A stretch of DNA of 64,000 bases from Reticulascus tulasneorum (Eukaryota > Ascomycota > Sordariomycetes > Glomerellales > Reticulascaceae): contig LSAX01000001.1 in NCBI GenBank assembly GCA_001557505.1, positions 4,588,001 through 4,652,000 on the forward strand, given 5' to 3'. The notes beneath the pieces are model-generated. The model worked only from the letters and a program-made list of their open reading frames with translations, was not told where the DNA came from and searched no databases. The translations under genes were made by a program, and so were the position numbers. How positions within the stretch are numbered: position 1 is the stretch's first letter; the number at the start of each line of letters is the position of its first letter. Shown here in pieces: positions 23,286 to 33,242 of this stretch.

Positions 23286-26200
23286 TGTAATGATGTACAT
23301 AGGTAATTATGTGGGAGGGGAGAGGGCTCAGCTGCACTCTGTGTGTCCAGTCCAGTCTTATCCATTGCAGCGCAGCACAGCAATTGGAGGTTCTTTTTAG
23401 CAGCCCGACCCAAGGATGTGGATGCCCTAGCCTGGCTGAAGTCGTTCCCACAGGCGCTTCGCATGGCAGGGGCCCCACACGGGCGGAATGTGCCGAAGCC
23501 ATTTCAATCCAGGTGTTGGCTCTCTGTGGGTGATGGTCCTATGGATATGGATGTTCTGGACCATTTCCCTTTTCTCGCACTTTTCGCACTTCTCGCAGTC
23601 TGGTCTCGATTCTCCTTCGTCACAGCACCCCTCCCCTCCTCTCATTTCCAGCGGACGTCCAAATGCAGTGTCCATTCTCCTTTCTTTGCCTTGGCCCGCG
23701 ACTGCGCCTCCTTCTCGACGTAGGCCGACCCATCTATCTCCCCCATTAATAGTACCGACTACCCAGTGGTCCAACCTTCTAGCAGTCTAGCAGCTCTAAT
23801 TAGTTTAGTGTACGGCGGGGACAGATTACACGCACTGTAAATGCCCTGATCTCCCCATCCAGTCCCCACGTTCGCACTTCATTGCCTGCAGCTTCGTTCC
23901 CGTTCGCTCTCGCGTTCCTCTTCCCGTCTCCCCGACCTTATTCGCATGCCCCCCTTCTATTCCTCTGGGTCGAGCAAGGTACACAGGTACTCCATGTAAT
24001 TACCTCGCGTACTGTACCAAGTGTTATGTATGTTCACAGGTAGGCATATTCAATTTGCGCCGAACCTTCACTCGTTCGTTGTGTACGTAGTAGGGTAAAG
24101 TGATCGGCGAATGCATGCTTCGACCGTCCCGTTTCGAATCTCCATCCTTGCAGCTTTGATGCCCCTCAACATTGGAACGACTTTATCTTGGCTCCTATGT
24201 ACATCCAATCGAACCATTGCCATTTGCTAACCCCCCTCGGCCAGCGGATCTTTCCACTCATAATCGTCAATTGCGGGATTAAGGAGCGAATCTGCCAAGG
24301 AAGAGTCCAACGAAAAGAGTACAGGTATACTGGTGTGCGTTCTGGCTGATGTCTCCTCCCGCCATTTGCAGCGAGGATCTCGCCAACCAACACTTCAACA
24401 GTCAGTCGTCTCTTCCACAACCAGAAAGTGGTGGGTGCTGCTGTAGTCTGGGCATTCCAGCCAAAAGAAAAATGACGTCAGATCTGTTCCCGATCGAGAG
24501 GTTGCCCTGTAATCCCCGCCCATCGTGCCCCAAGCTACTCCCCTCCAATTCGATAGGCGCTGCTGCCGATAGCTTGTGACAGCATCCCGCCACGAACGGA
24601 GGTCGAACGACACTCGAACGACAGTTGGACCATCAGACGAACGGACGCACGGAACATGGCCCGAAAGAGAAAACACACCGAGATTGACTCCGCAACAATG
24701 AAGGTCTGACAATTCGGCGTCCATTTGTCGGCCGATCGAACCTTGCCTTCCTCACTTGCACGCCGCCCGCCAAAATTGTCGCCTCTGCGCTTGCTCGATT
24801 ATAAAGCCCGAACCCTGTAAATCCTTTTTTAGCTGCAGATTCTAACCCATTTCTAGTTGCAGATAAGCATGTTCAGCTCCTCCAGTGGGTGCCTCTGTCC
24901 TGCGTGCTACGTAGCAGTCGACTCTCACCATTGGTGAACTCGCCCGAGGCGGTTCTGAACTGCTCGGCCAATTCGACGATGGAAAGTTGACGAGTATCTA
25001 TCCGAACATAACGAGAAGGATGAGAACCATCTAATCCCTCTCCACACTACTAAATATCCAATCCAGGGTCCACACCCAAAAAAAAAAATGAAGGAAAGGA
25101 GGGGGCTTCAACTTTAGATAAGGCACAGCTTCAAAAGTTCCATCGTTGTCTCCTTCGCCGCGTCTGTTCCAGCACGCTTCTTGCCACTCAGCGTGCCTCA
25201 GCGCTCCACATTTGCTCCGCAATCTAACGAACTCGGCGCCATTCTCCTGGTCCACCTCGTCCGGTGGGTCTGATGGAGAACCAGTCCCAGGCAATAGACC
25301 TCTTCCCGCTGATATCGGCTCCGAGATTCAGTCCAATCTTGCCAGTTTGCCACGGACTCGGTAGCATGGTCCCGACCACCGCATGGTTGGGAATACGGGA
25401 CTTTGCCAACTCGTCTGCGATGTTGCGATAACAAGTAGCTATCTCATGTACAAGGGCGACCACGGTTGAGGTGCTCTCACCAATAAGAGGGAAGGAAATG
25501 ACATTCGTATACACGTCCATGCTATCGTCATCTCGAGTTTGTTTTGGGCTACTCCATGTCATCTTCTTCTTCCGTCACAGCCGCCTATCTGAGGCGACGA
25601 CTGAGGAGGGACAGAAATCACGACAGACTTGGTAACTAAACAACGCCGACCGTGACGCGATTAGGGATCCTAGTGGAATTCCGAGGCGGATGTGCCAGTG
25701 CGATGACGAACTGTTGCATTATCCGATATGATTACTTTGATGATAATCCGATATTGGTTGGCCGAAATTCTCATCCCAGAAGATACTACATATCATCCGG
25801 GGGTATCTCGGGCTGTCCTTCTCACTGACAACGTCTACGAAGACCGGGAACAAGTGTCCCTGGCGGTATGCTCGACGGGTGAGAACTTTGCACTTCTACC
25901 AGAAAAAGGCTCTCAACTTGCCCACCAACAGTCGAATCTACATCCTGGCTCTGGTTGCTCTCATATACGAGTGAGTGCTCGTATCCAAACCAGGGGTTTT
26001 GGCCATGTGCAAATCATATTATCTACTGTTATTACCCGGACATCGAGAGGGTATTCAAGTACGAAGTCGCTGGTGTGTTTCTCTCGAAGCTCGGCTGATA
26101 TATGCCATTGGATTCTCTTCAACTCTAAGGCTCATATCGCAAAATCTGACTCTCTGAGCTACGTCTCGCGTTACCCTACTATAATAGAATTGCATCGAAA

Positions 26201-26857
26201 GTTTGAACTTGTCCGAATATCTGTGGCACATGGGGCAAATTGCCTTAATGCTGTATACACCGGGTGCAAGCCTTTCTTGCAAGTCTCGTGCCCTCTAGCA
26301 GCGACGGTATAGCTGTTTTGATTCATTTATTCCGCAGGAACTCCCCGTGCTTAGAGAAGAAGCCAGGCTATCTTACTGGATCCGCCATGCTATATATACA
26401 TCGAGGCCGCTACTCTTCAGGCTTTAGTTGGTATAGACGAACTTCTAGCTGATGTTGAGGTTGTGATCTGCGTCAAGTTTTATCTCCGATTCCCCTGTTG
26501 CCTTCCTACTCGCTGCTCGCTTGCACCAATTCTTGTGGCAAGCATGCCTTTTCTGTTGAATACGTCGAGCAGGAAAGATCTCAGTAAGTCCGCAAGTGAC
26601 CCCTACGAGACTCAGACGGTATGATGAGGAAACTGGTACGGTGATGATCTCATTTAGGTATCTGATAAACCTCATTGAGTTTATAGCGATATCAGCTGGC
26701 TGGGTGGATGCTAGTAGCCAACGGCTGTAGAGCCTTCATGTATTGGACTTCATAGTTCAAAGACCAAAGAATGTTGAAATGTGCCACAATTGATTACACT
26801 TGATGCTATGAGTTGATAAAGTCTCGCTATTCCTACATTTGTCTATATTGGTGCCAG

Positions 26858-27961
26858 TTAAACCGAAACCTCAACCTTGTCCAGCTCTCGATACAGCTCA
26901 GCCTTAACCTCCTCACTCGCCCAGCATATATCCACCCCGTTCCTCGCGAGCTGGACCATTTCCCGATGGCTCAGCTCACAGTACGTATACACCTTTTGCA
27001 TATTCCCATCGACCCAGACATCGTGCATGTACACAGGATCGTCGCTGTTGATGCAAAGCTTCACTCCGGCGTCCAGCAGCCGTTTGATCTTCGGGAAGAG
27101 GACTTCGGTTGCCGTCCGCCGGTGGTAGGCGTGCGGGCACAGAGTCAGCGGGATGCCACGCTGCACTAGCCCCTGAATCAGTTCTTCTTCGTCGACAGCG
27201 TCCAGGCCGTGGTCGATTCGCTCTGAGCCCGCTCCATCGCACACTTTGAAGATGGCTTCGCGGACATGTGCATGCGTGTCTTTCTGTCCAAAGTCGCAAT
27301 GCATCGTGACATGCAAGCCATCGCCCTTTGCTCGCTGAAACGCTTCTTCGAACAGCATGGGCGGTCTCTCATAGGCGTTGCTAGCTAGTCCAACGGCATG
27401 GAACAAGCCCTTGCCGCCCTCGACCTTCCCAGCCGCCCAAGGCCTTGCTTCTTCATAAGCCGCAAGCCCATCCTCCACTGGTTCGTCTCTCAAGAAACAA
27501 AAGATCCAATTCGACCTCACCCCATACCTCTCCGCGCCGTCCTTCTGGGCCCTCAGGTACCCATCCAGGACCGATTTGGTCGGCACACCACGGCGCGTGT
27601 GCGCCTGGGTATCGAAAAAGGGTTCAACGTAGCGTACGTTCATATCTGCACACCGTTCCAGATAGTCCATGCCCATCTCGTAGAAGTCATCTTCGGTGAT
27701 CAGGACCTCACAGCCGGCGAAGTAAGCTTCAAGAAAGGTCGGAATGCCGGGGACACGGCCGTTGAGCTCGGGCCGATGATTGAAAGACAAGTTGTATGTC
27801 GCGAGGAGAGCTTCGTATGTCGGGTATTGCAGCGGAACGATGCTGCGATTCCGATTATTCAGCTTCCAGCGCACTGCCGGTCTGAGAGTCCCCTCAATAT
27901 GAATGTGCAACTCGACTTTGGGCAGCGAAGCAATGAAAGGGGATATCTCGAGGCCGTTCAT
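26858..27961 (-). CDS. Adenosine/adenine deaminase-family metal-dependent hydrolase
   Basis: Cytosolic TIM-barrel hydrolase expected to deaminate an adenine-type purine for salvage or nitrogen use. Intronless, 367 residues from the ATG at 27961; an upstream in-frame TTG is not used as start. Visible signatures: PKVELHIHIEGTL with the zinc ligands His19 and His21, the zinc-ligand His221 in MHCDFGQKD, RIDHGLD with His251, LCPHAY, and the metal-binding INSDDP with Asp306/Asp307. In classical enzymes the first zinc histidine of the third strand lies in HAGE, whose Glu is the proton donor. Here that position is Phe (HCDF), placing it in the divergent fungal HCD subgroup whose substrate is uncertain. 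It is divergently transcribed from an allantoate-permease-like carrier 698 bp away, which supports a role in purine use. Confidence 0.87.
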   Translation of the reverse strand: MNGLEISPFIASLPKVELHIHIEGTLRPAVRWKLNNRNRSIVPLQYPTYEALLATYNLSFNHRPELNGRVPGIPTFLEAYFAGCEVLITEDDFYEMGMDYLERCADMNVRYVEPFFDTQAHTRRGVPTKSVLDGYLRAQKDGAERYGVRSNWIFCFLRDEPVEDGLAAYEEARPWAAGKVEGGKGLFHAVGLASNAYERPPMLFEEAFQRAKGDGLHVTMHCDFGQKDTHAHVREAIFKVCDGAGSERIDHGLDAVDEEELIQGLVQRGIPLTLCPHAYHRRTATEVLFPKIKRLLDAGVKLCINSDDPVYMHDVWVDGNMQKVYTYCELSHREMVQLARNGVDICWASEEVKAELYRELDKVEVSV

Positions 27962-28074
27962 GGTGCCCAATTTCAATGTGACCGATTCTCAGTCAAACTC
28001 CCATGCCCAGTTCAATCAGCCGTGCATATGCACACCTAGAGCCTCCTCCTGCGTGTCGCCTCACGTGAAGTTCG

Positions 28075-28080
28075 CTATCT
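28075..28080 (-). promoter_or_regulatory. HGATAR site (AGATAG)
   Basis: The + strand reads CTATCT, so AGATAG on the minus strand. It matches the AreA/GATA consensus HGATAR and lies 114 bp from the deaminase ATG. Confidence 0.4.
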
Positions 28081-28140
28081 TCCTGAGTAAGACGGACCAA
28101 AATGCCACCCTTCCGACGTCGGCTTCGAAACACACTTGGC

Positions 28141-28154
28141 TCGGTGTTTCCCGA
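28141..28154. promoter_or_regulatory. UaY/Ppr1-type binding site TCGG-N6-CCGA
   Basis: The bases read TCGG-TGTTTC-CCGA, an exact match to the 14-bp palindromic site bound by the Zn2Cys6 activators UaY (Aspergillus purine catabolism) and closely similar to the Ppr1 site of yeast. It lies 180 bp upstream of the deaminase ATG and 506 bp upstream of the permease ATG. Confidence 0.6.
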
Positions 28155-28196
28155 TGGACGGGTCTGACCGATGTTCTGAATGGGGCCTGTCATCAC

Positions 28197-28202
28197 AGAT
28201 AA
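28197..28202 (+). promoter_or_regulatory. HGATAR site (AGATAA)
   Basis: AGATAAG sits 43 bp downstream of the TCGG-N6-CCGA element and matches the AreA consensus. Confidence 0.45.
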
Positions 28203-28459
28203 GGAGTGGACATGTGTATTCGAAGGATCTCCGAGTACATACCAGCCTTTCAGGTCCACGCATGGCCAAGGACGCCTCTCCCGCTTGTGCGCGACTCAGT
28301 ACTGCTTGCCAAGGACGTTTCCCCCACAAAAACGTTGAAATTTATGATTCCATGCACCAAATCGTACGAGCAGCAATTTGCATCGGCTGGCGTTGGCAGT
28401 GGCATCGGCACGCAACCGCGAACCAATACCGGCATGCCTTGTAAATCAACCGATTTTTC

Positions 28460-28465
28460 TTATCG
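28460..28465 (-). promoter_or_regulatory. HGATAR site (CGATAA)
   Basis: The + strand reads TTATCG, so CGATAA on the minus strand; about 195 bp upstream of the permease ATG. Confidence 0.4.
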
Positions 28466-28536
28466 GCCCCTCGCCGCCCGATCTGCGGTGTCGCAACCAG
28501 ATGGGGAGTTGCCGGCGGCATCTCGGGGTTTGCTTG

Positions 28537-28542
28537 CGATAA
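28537..28542 (+). promoter_or_regulatory. HGATAR site (CGATAA)
   Basis: CGATAAG lies about 120 bp upstream of the permease ATG and forms a pair with the site at 28460, as is usual for GATA-dependent nitrogen control. Confidence 0.45.
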
Positions 28543-28659
28543 GACCCGATGCACCCTCATATTTAAAAGTATTGTGATGCGCCGCCTCACAGCTCACGGG
28601 CCGCACAGAAGCAGCAAGCAAAGGTCAAGAAAGGGAAGCAGCATCCCGACTACAGGAAC

Positions 28660-30250
28660 ATGGAGGCAGAACCTAGCAATGCGCAGACGCAGAGAGCGGA
28701 GGAGGAGCATATGCACGATGTTGACAGTGCGATGGCTCGTCGGATCGTGCGCAAGATCGATTGGCACATCATCCCCCTCCTCTTCGTGACGTACATGTTC
28801 AACTTCATGGACAAGACAATTCTGTCCAGTGCTTCGGTCTTCGGGCTACGCGAGGACAATGTGAGTTGCCCATCAGATCATTTTATTTGCGCATCAAAAT
28901 TAACGTAGCCTCTAGGGACTGGAAGGCCAAGATTACAGCTGGGTGTCGAGCGTCTTCTACTTCGGCTACTTCGCCTGGACGTACCCCAACTCTCTGCTCG
29001 TGGCCCGCCTCCCTGTCGCAAAGTACATGACAGCCAACACCTTGTTCTGGGGCACTGTCGTCGCAGTGACAGCCGCATGCTCAAGCTACGCCGGCTTGCT
29101 CACCGTAAGGTTCCTGCTCGGCGTCGCGGAGGCCGTCATCACGCCGGCGTTCATGTTCCTCACTTCGACCTGGTACACGCGAGACGAGATCCCGTTCCGC
29201 ACCGGCATCTGGTTCGCCGGCAACTCGGTGGGCGGCATGTGCGCCAGCTTAATCGCATTCGGAGTCGGGCATGTCGAAGACAATATCGGGCCGTGGCGCT
29301 GGATGTACATCATCCTGGGCTGTGCAACATTCCTCTGGGCGTTCGTGTTGTTTTTCTTTCTGCCCGACACTATTACGAGCGCCAAGTTCCTCACCCCTGA
29401 AGAGCGCCAGTATGCTCGCGACCGAGTTGTCATTGCCGGTACTGGTCAGACCGAAAATTCTCACTGGCGATGGGATCAGGTGAAAGAGTGCCTGATTGAT
29501 CCCAAGACGTGGTTCATCTTTGGCCTCGAGATTTTGACTCAGATCCCCAATGGTGGCACTCAGAACTTTGCAAACCTGGTCATCAGGTCGTTCGGCTTCA
29601 CCAGCTTGCAATCCACCCTGATCAACATCCCCTATTCCCTGCTCTCGGCCGCCGCCATTTCGGGAACTGGCTATCTAGCCGGACGATATCGCAAGATGAA
29701 CTGCATCCTGATCATCATCGTCGTCATGCCCTGCATCGTGGGAGCCGCCATGATTCACTCGCGCGAACACCTCAGCAATGGCGTCCAGCTCTTCGCTTAC
29801 TTTCTCCTCTGCACCGGGCCGTCGGCAATGCCGCTTGCCCTATCGCTCGTCCAGGCCAACTACCGAGGTGTAACCAAGAAGATGACAGTGTCCGCCATGC
29901 TCTTCATCGCGTACTGTGTCGGTAACATCGCCGGCCCGCAGTTCTTCAGGGCCTCCGAGGCGCCGGAGTACGGAACCGCATTCCGGACTATCATGATCTG
30001 CTACGCACTCGTTGTGGTGCTTGCCATTAGTCTGCGATGCTACTTGCAGTGGACTAACTCAAGGCGCGCCAAGGCGGAGGGCTTTGTGGGTAGTGCGGGA
30101 GCCTCTGGTGCGGTGGGTGGTGGAAAGATGATGGACGCGACGAGCGATGATAAGAACGTATCACAGATGGTGAACCAGGTCGTCTTGAGGCCTGAAGATT
30201 ACGAGGATGTTACTGACTGGAACATCTCTGGCTTCAGATACCGTTTGTGA
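28660..30250 (+). CDS. MFS transporter, allantoate permease (Dal5-like) family
   Basis: Plasma-membrane anion:cation symporter of the ACS branch of the major facilitator superfamily, whose members import allantoate, nicotinate, biotin precursors or related organic acids. Exons 28660-28860 and 28916-30250, one 55-bp GT-AG intron, 511 residues. The N-terminal cytosolic part leads into KIDWHIIPLL and YMFNFMDKTILS (first membrane helix), the intron falls right after, then YSWVSSVFYFGYFAWTYPNS, typical of Dal5-type proteins. About twelve hydrophobic segments are present, with a central hydrophilic loop after residue 265 and a cytosolic tail from about 450. Divergent pairing with a purine deaminase-family gene and shared UaY/GATA-type sites suggest uptake of a purine-derived compound such as allantoate; this is inference. 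Family assignment is firm, substrate is not. Confidence 0.9.
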
Positions 30251-31974
30251 TGAATCAAGGAGCTTTTCCTTGAAGTTCTTTCAATACCAGAGGAGATCAG
30301 TTCTAGCTAACTGTCTGGGTGAATAGACAGTACTAAAGTTGGCGGCTTACCGCCAAATAAACAGCTAAATATCAGCGTCATAGATTAGAAGATTAGTGCG
30401 AGGCCAATTAGAAGTTGGTTCTTGATATACCTTCCTTGGCTTGTAACGATTGCGACTGGAATCTCCCAGTACTCATCTTGAAGTAGCAGTTTCAATCCGA
30501 TTTTGGTCAGAACAGAAGGTAGGTAGGTAGTGGCTGAGATCTAATCACTTCCCGACTGGAGATACGTAAATGAAGGACTACAGACCTTTCCAGAATGTTT
30601 TTTCAGTGTGCACCACAGCTCCTTAATGATTCATCCTGTAACAACAGTACGAATCTCGATTGAAGAGTAGAGAGCACAGCAGCCCGGAGACTCTAGGCGC
30701 CTAGCCAACACCAGAAGCTAGAACATCAAGGAGACGAAGATCCAGGAGGCGTTGTCATCATGCACCATACATCTATATTGCTCAAGTAAACGCCAACAGA
30801 GTGGTTTGTTAAATCTACCTGCAGCTTCGTACACCGATGGTTGTCGTGGATTCCACCGTACGACGAACTTGGTGGTCTCAGAGCATTAGTTTATGTCACG
30901 AGTACACAATCCACTATACGGTCCACCGCCAAGAATTATACTACTGATCATGAGGACATACCGATACCCCAGGAGAATCCTTCATATATATGCCGGCAAC
31001 AGAGTTCGATGTCGCGTTTCGGCAAGCGGCAGGCCCAATAAAGTCTCCGCCAATCAGGTCCGATTCCCCAACCAGATGCACAACGAGCGTCTCATCTCCC
31101 GTGGGATCGCGGGGCAGTCAGTCGGGACTGCACATACCCCAGACTTTTGGAAGGGGGGACAAATGAGATGAGCTGTCCCCGAGTAAAGAATGGGACCAAG
31201 GTTGCAGATAGAGACCTCCATCCCCGGAATCGTCGTCCTTGGATCCCATCGCCGCCCCAAGTCCACCAATCACCACGGCCGTGCCACCCCGGTGCTGCCG
31301 ACCATAATGCAACGTCAGCCGTGCCCGCTATGGCTTTTCTGGGTGCTTAACGGGGCCACCTGACCGAGATTTCCTCTTTCTTCATCTATTTTCTTGGGTC
31401 GCTGATGGCGAAATACTACACCACATTACGGAGGCGCGAGAACTGGAACTCTTCCAGCTGGTCTGACTGGTGGTATTTCCCTAGCCCAGGTCTTGGGGAG
31501 GGGCCATAAGCCATTCGCCAAGACGTTCGCATATTCGGAATCCGGCCCTGAGCAACCAGGCCTCTCCACAGCGGGCGACTCGATATCCCAATCAAGACGT
31601 GAATCCGTAGGCATGTACGGCATTCCGAAGAGACCAAAAGCTCGTCCAGTCTGGTTCTTTAATCTATCGAAGCAGGACTGAATGCTGGTCCGTGACTTTG
31701 ACGAACGCAGTACGACACGATGGGCCTGCCCACCGGATAGTAGGTGGCAACATGGCCAGCCGATCCACTGCCGTTGACTTGCAGAAGTATATGAAGCCTT
31801 TACTTTCCGCAAGCATATTCTCTTTTGCCTGATTCCTCAACCCAGGCTCTCGGTATACTTCGCTCATTACGCTGCATCAATTTTCTTTGCACTACCGGAG
31901 AACCCAGCAAAGTAAATTGGGTTGGCCCACTCCCCCATACACACACATCAAACCTCTTACCCAGTATATTGAAA
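30251..31974. other. Intergenic region without recognisable genes
   Basis: This holds the permease 3' flank and the promoter of the LPMO gene. A GTAGGTAGGTAG tract occurs near 30520, and an AGTATATGAAG TATA-like element near 31786, about 190 bp before the LPMO ATG. Open frames up to 128 codons (31426-31812, minus) show no domain or signal sequence. Confidence 0.5.
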
Positions 31975-33030
31975 ATGGGCAACTTCAAGACGTCGTCTCT
32001 TGTGGCAGCCCTTGCTACTGCGGCAAACGTAGCTGCACACGGCCACGTCGACTGGCTCGTGGCCGACGGCGTCGCATACCGGGGCTACGACTCACCAACA
32101 TTCAAGTACCAGCCAAACCACCCACCTGTTGTGGGCTGGACCATCGAAGCCCCAGACAACGGCTTCGTCGAGCCCGTCAACTTCGGCACCGCGGATATCA
32201 TCTGCCACAAGAGCGCGGTCCCGGCTCCCGGCCACGCCACAGTCAAGGCCGGCGCCCTGATACAGCTGCAGTGGAACACATGGCCCGAGTCTCACAAAGG
32301 TCCGATGATAGATTACCTTGCAAAGTGCTCGGGCGACTGCGAGACGGTCGACAAGGCCTCTCTCTCGTTCTTCAAGATCGGCGCCATCGGTTATATCGAT
32401 AATTCTCTCTCGAACGGGAAATGGGGCGACGACGTCCTCATGGCCAACAACTTCAGCTGGACCGTGCAGATTCCACCTACCCTCGCGCCGGGCAACTACG
32501 TCCTCCGCCACGAGATCATTGCGCTGCACAGCGGCGGTAGTGTCAATGGCGCCCAATCCTATCCACAGTGCTTCAACCTCCAAGTCACCGGCGGCGGGAG
32601 TCTCAGCCCAGCCGGTGTGAAGGGAACATCGCTGTACAAGTCTACGGACCCAGGCATCCTCTTCAACCTGTACACCACCTACCCAAGCTACCCGATACCT
32701 GGTCCGACTTTGGTTGCCGGGCTGCCGTCCAGCGTTGCGCAGGCCTTCATCCGCGCCACAGCGACCTCGAGCGTGACTCTCCCCGGTGGAGTCGGTAGCC
32801 CAACCACGCCCGCAACCACGCCTGCAACCACGCCTGCAACCACACCGACGACGCTGGTGACATCCCGGACTTCTACACAGACTACCACCAAACCGGCCAC
32901 GACTTCGGTATCGAGTGGCGTTGCGCAGAAGTATGGTCAGTGCGGTGGTATTGGATGGACCGGGCCCACGACATGTGCTTCTGGCTCTACCTGTGTCAAG
33001 TCAAACGACCACTATTCGCAGTGCTTGTAG
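31975..33030 (+). CDS. AA9 lytic polysaccharide monooxygenase with CBM1
   Basis: Secreted copper enzyme that oxidatively cleaves cellulose. Intronless, 351 residues from the ATG at 31975; 50 in-frame codons upstream are leader, because only this ATG is followed by a signal peptide ([21 protein letters not shown]) whose cleavage exposes His22, the obligatory N-terminal copper ligand (HGHVDW). The second histidine-brace ligand is His107 in [13 protein letters not shown]. The conserved H-x8-Q-x-Y motif is His185, Gln194 and Tyr196. A Thr/Pro linker (about 265-315) encoded partly by 12-bp repeats leads to a family 1 cellulose-binding module (318-351; [15 protein letters not shown] and aromatic residues). 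All active-site residues are present, so activity is expected. The gene converges with the acyltransferase gene, 212 bp apart. Confidence 0.95.
   Translation: MGNFKTSSLVAALATAANVAAHGHVDWLVADGVAYRGYDSPTFKYQPNHPPVVGWTIEAPDNGFVEPVNFGTADIICHKSAVPAPGHATVKAGALIQLQWNTWPESHKGPMIDYLAKCSGDCETVDKASLSFFKIGAIGYIDNSLSNGKWGDDVLMANNFSWTVQIPPTLAPGNYVLRHEIIALHSGGSVNGAQSYPQCFNLQVTGGGSLSPAGVKGTSLYKSTDPGILFNLYTTYPSYPIPGPTLVAGLPSSVAQAFIRATATSSVTLPGGVGSPTTPATTPATTPATTPTTLVTSRTSTQTTTKPATTSVSSGVAQKYGQCGGIGWTGPTTCASGSTCVKSNDHYSQCL
32801..32848 (+). repeat. 12-bp tandem repeat in LPMO linker
   Basis: Four units of CAACCACGCCTG or close variants encode repeated TTPA in the linker between catalytic and cellulose-binding domains. 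Linker length may vary between strains. Confidence 0.8.
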
Positions 33031-33242
33031 TGGATGGCCTTGGAAGAGGGCGGTCGATCAGTGGAAGTGAGTTCAGGTCATCGAATCCTTGGAGGTACCT
33101 GCACTCGGGGCTTCGATAGGACCTCTTATTCTTGTAAATAAGTTGCATAGGGCAGAGACGCACTGAAAAGACGAAGAGTCACGGGGAGGAGAATATCATG
33201 AAGTAGAATTACGATTATGAATTCAAATGTACAGCGCTTACA

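Larger units (their letters stand above)
20601..26857. other. 6.2 kb region without supported genes; pyrimidine-rich upstream region
   Basis: The region lies between the desaturase start and the 3' end of the deaminase gene. The part from 20.6 to 24.9 kb is rich in GA/CT runs, short tandem repeats (AAGGC units near 21428-21451, GT repeat 22144-22158, GTCGT units near 22931) and repeated TACGTA/GTAGGTA words, typical of large fungal regulatory regions. Frames up to 218 codons (21164-21820) are low-complexity and lack domains. Two frames at 25224-25562 (-) and 25728-26312 (+) are less repetitive but unrecognised; see findings. A TATATATA element sits near 26391 with no clear gene after it. Confidence 0.45.
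27962..28659. promoter_or_regulatory. Divergent promoter between deaminase and permease genes
   Basis: This 698-bp intergenic region should drive both genes. It contains one exact TCGG-N6-CCGA element (28141-28154), a CCGACGTCGG palindrome (28113-28122) and four HGATAR GATA-factor sites (28075-28080, 28197-28202, 28460-28465, 28537-28542). This combination matches known purine-pathway control by UaY plus AreA in Aspergillus. It is inference for this organism. Confidence 0.6.

Noticed and set aside
26390..26740. Small spliced gene after the TATATATA element near 26391
   Set aside because: The best short exon pair (ATG near 26546, donor near 26581, acceptor near 26658) leads to an immediate stop; no coherent product.
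31825..31974. N-terminal extension of the LPMO frame by 50 codons
   Set aside because: The extension would bury the signal peptide and the essential mature N-terminal histidine; the ATG at 31975 gives a normal AA9 start.
32092..32583. 163-codon open frame (-)
   Set aside because: Antisense shadow of the LPMO coding region.
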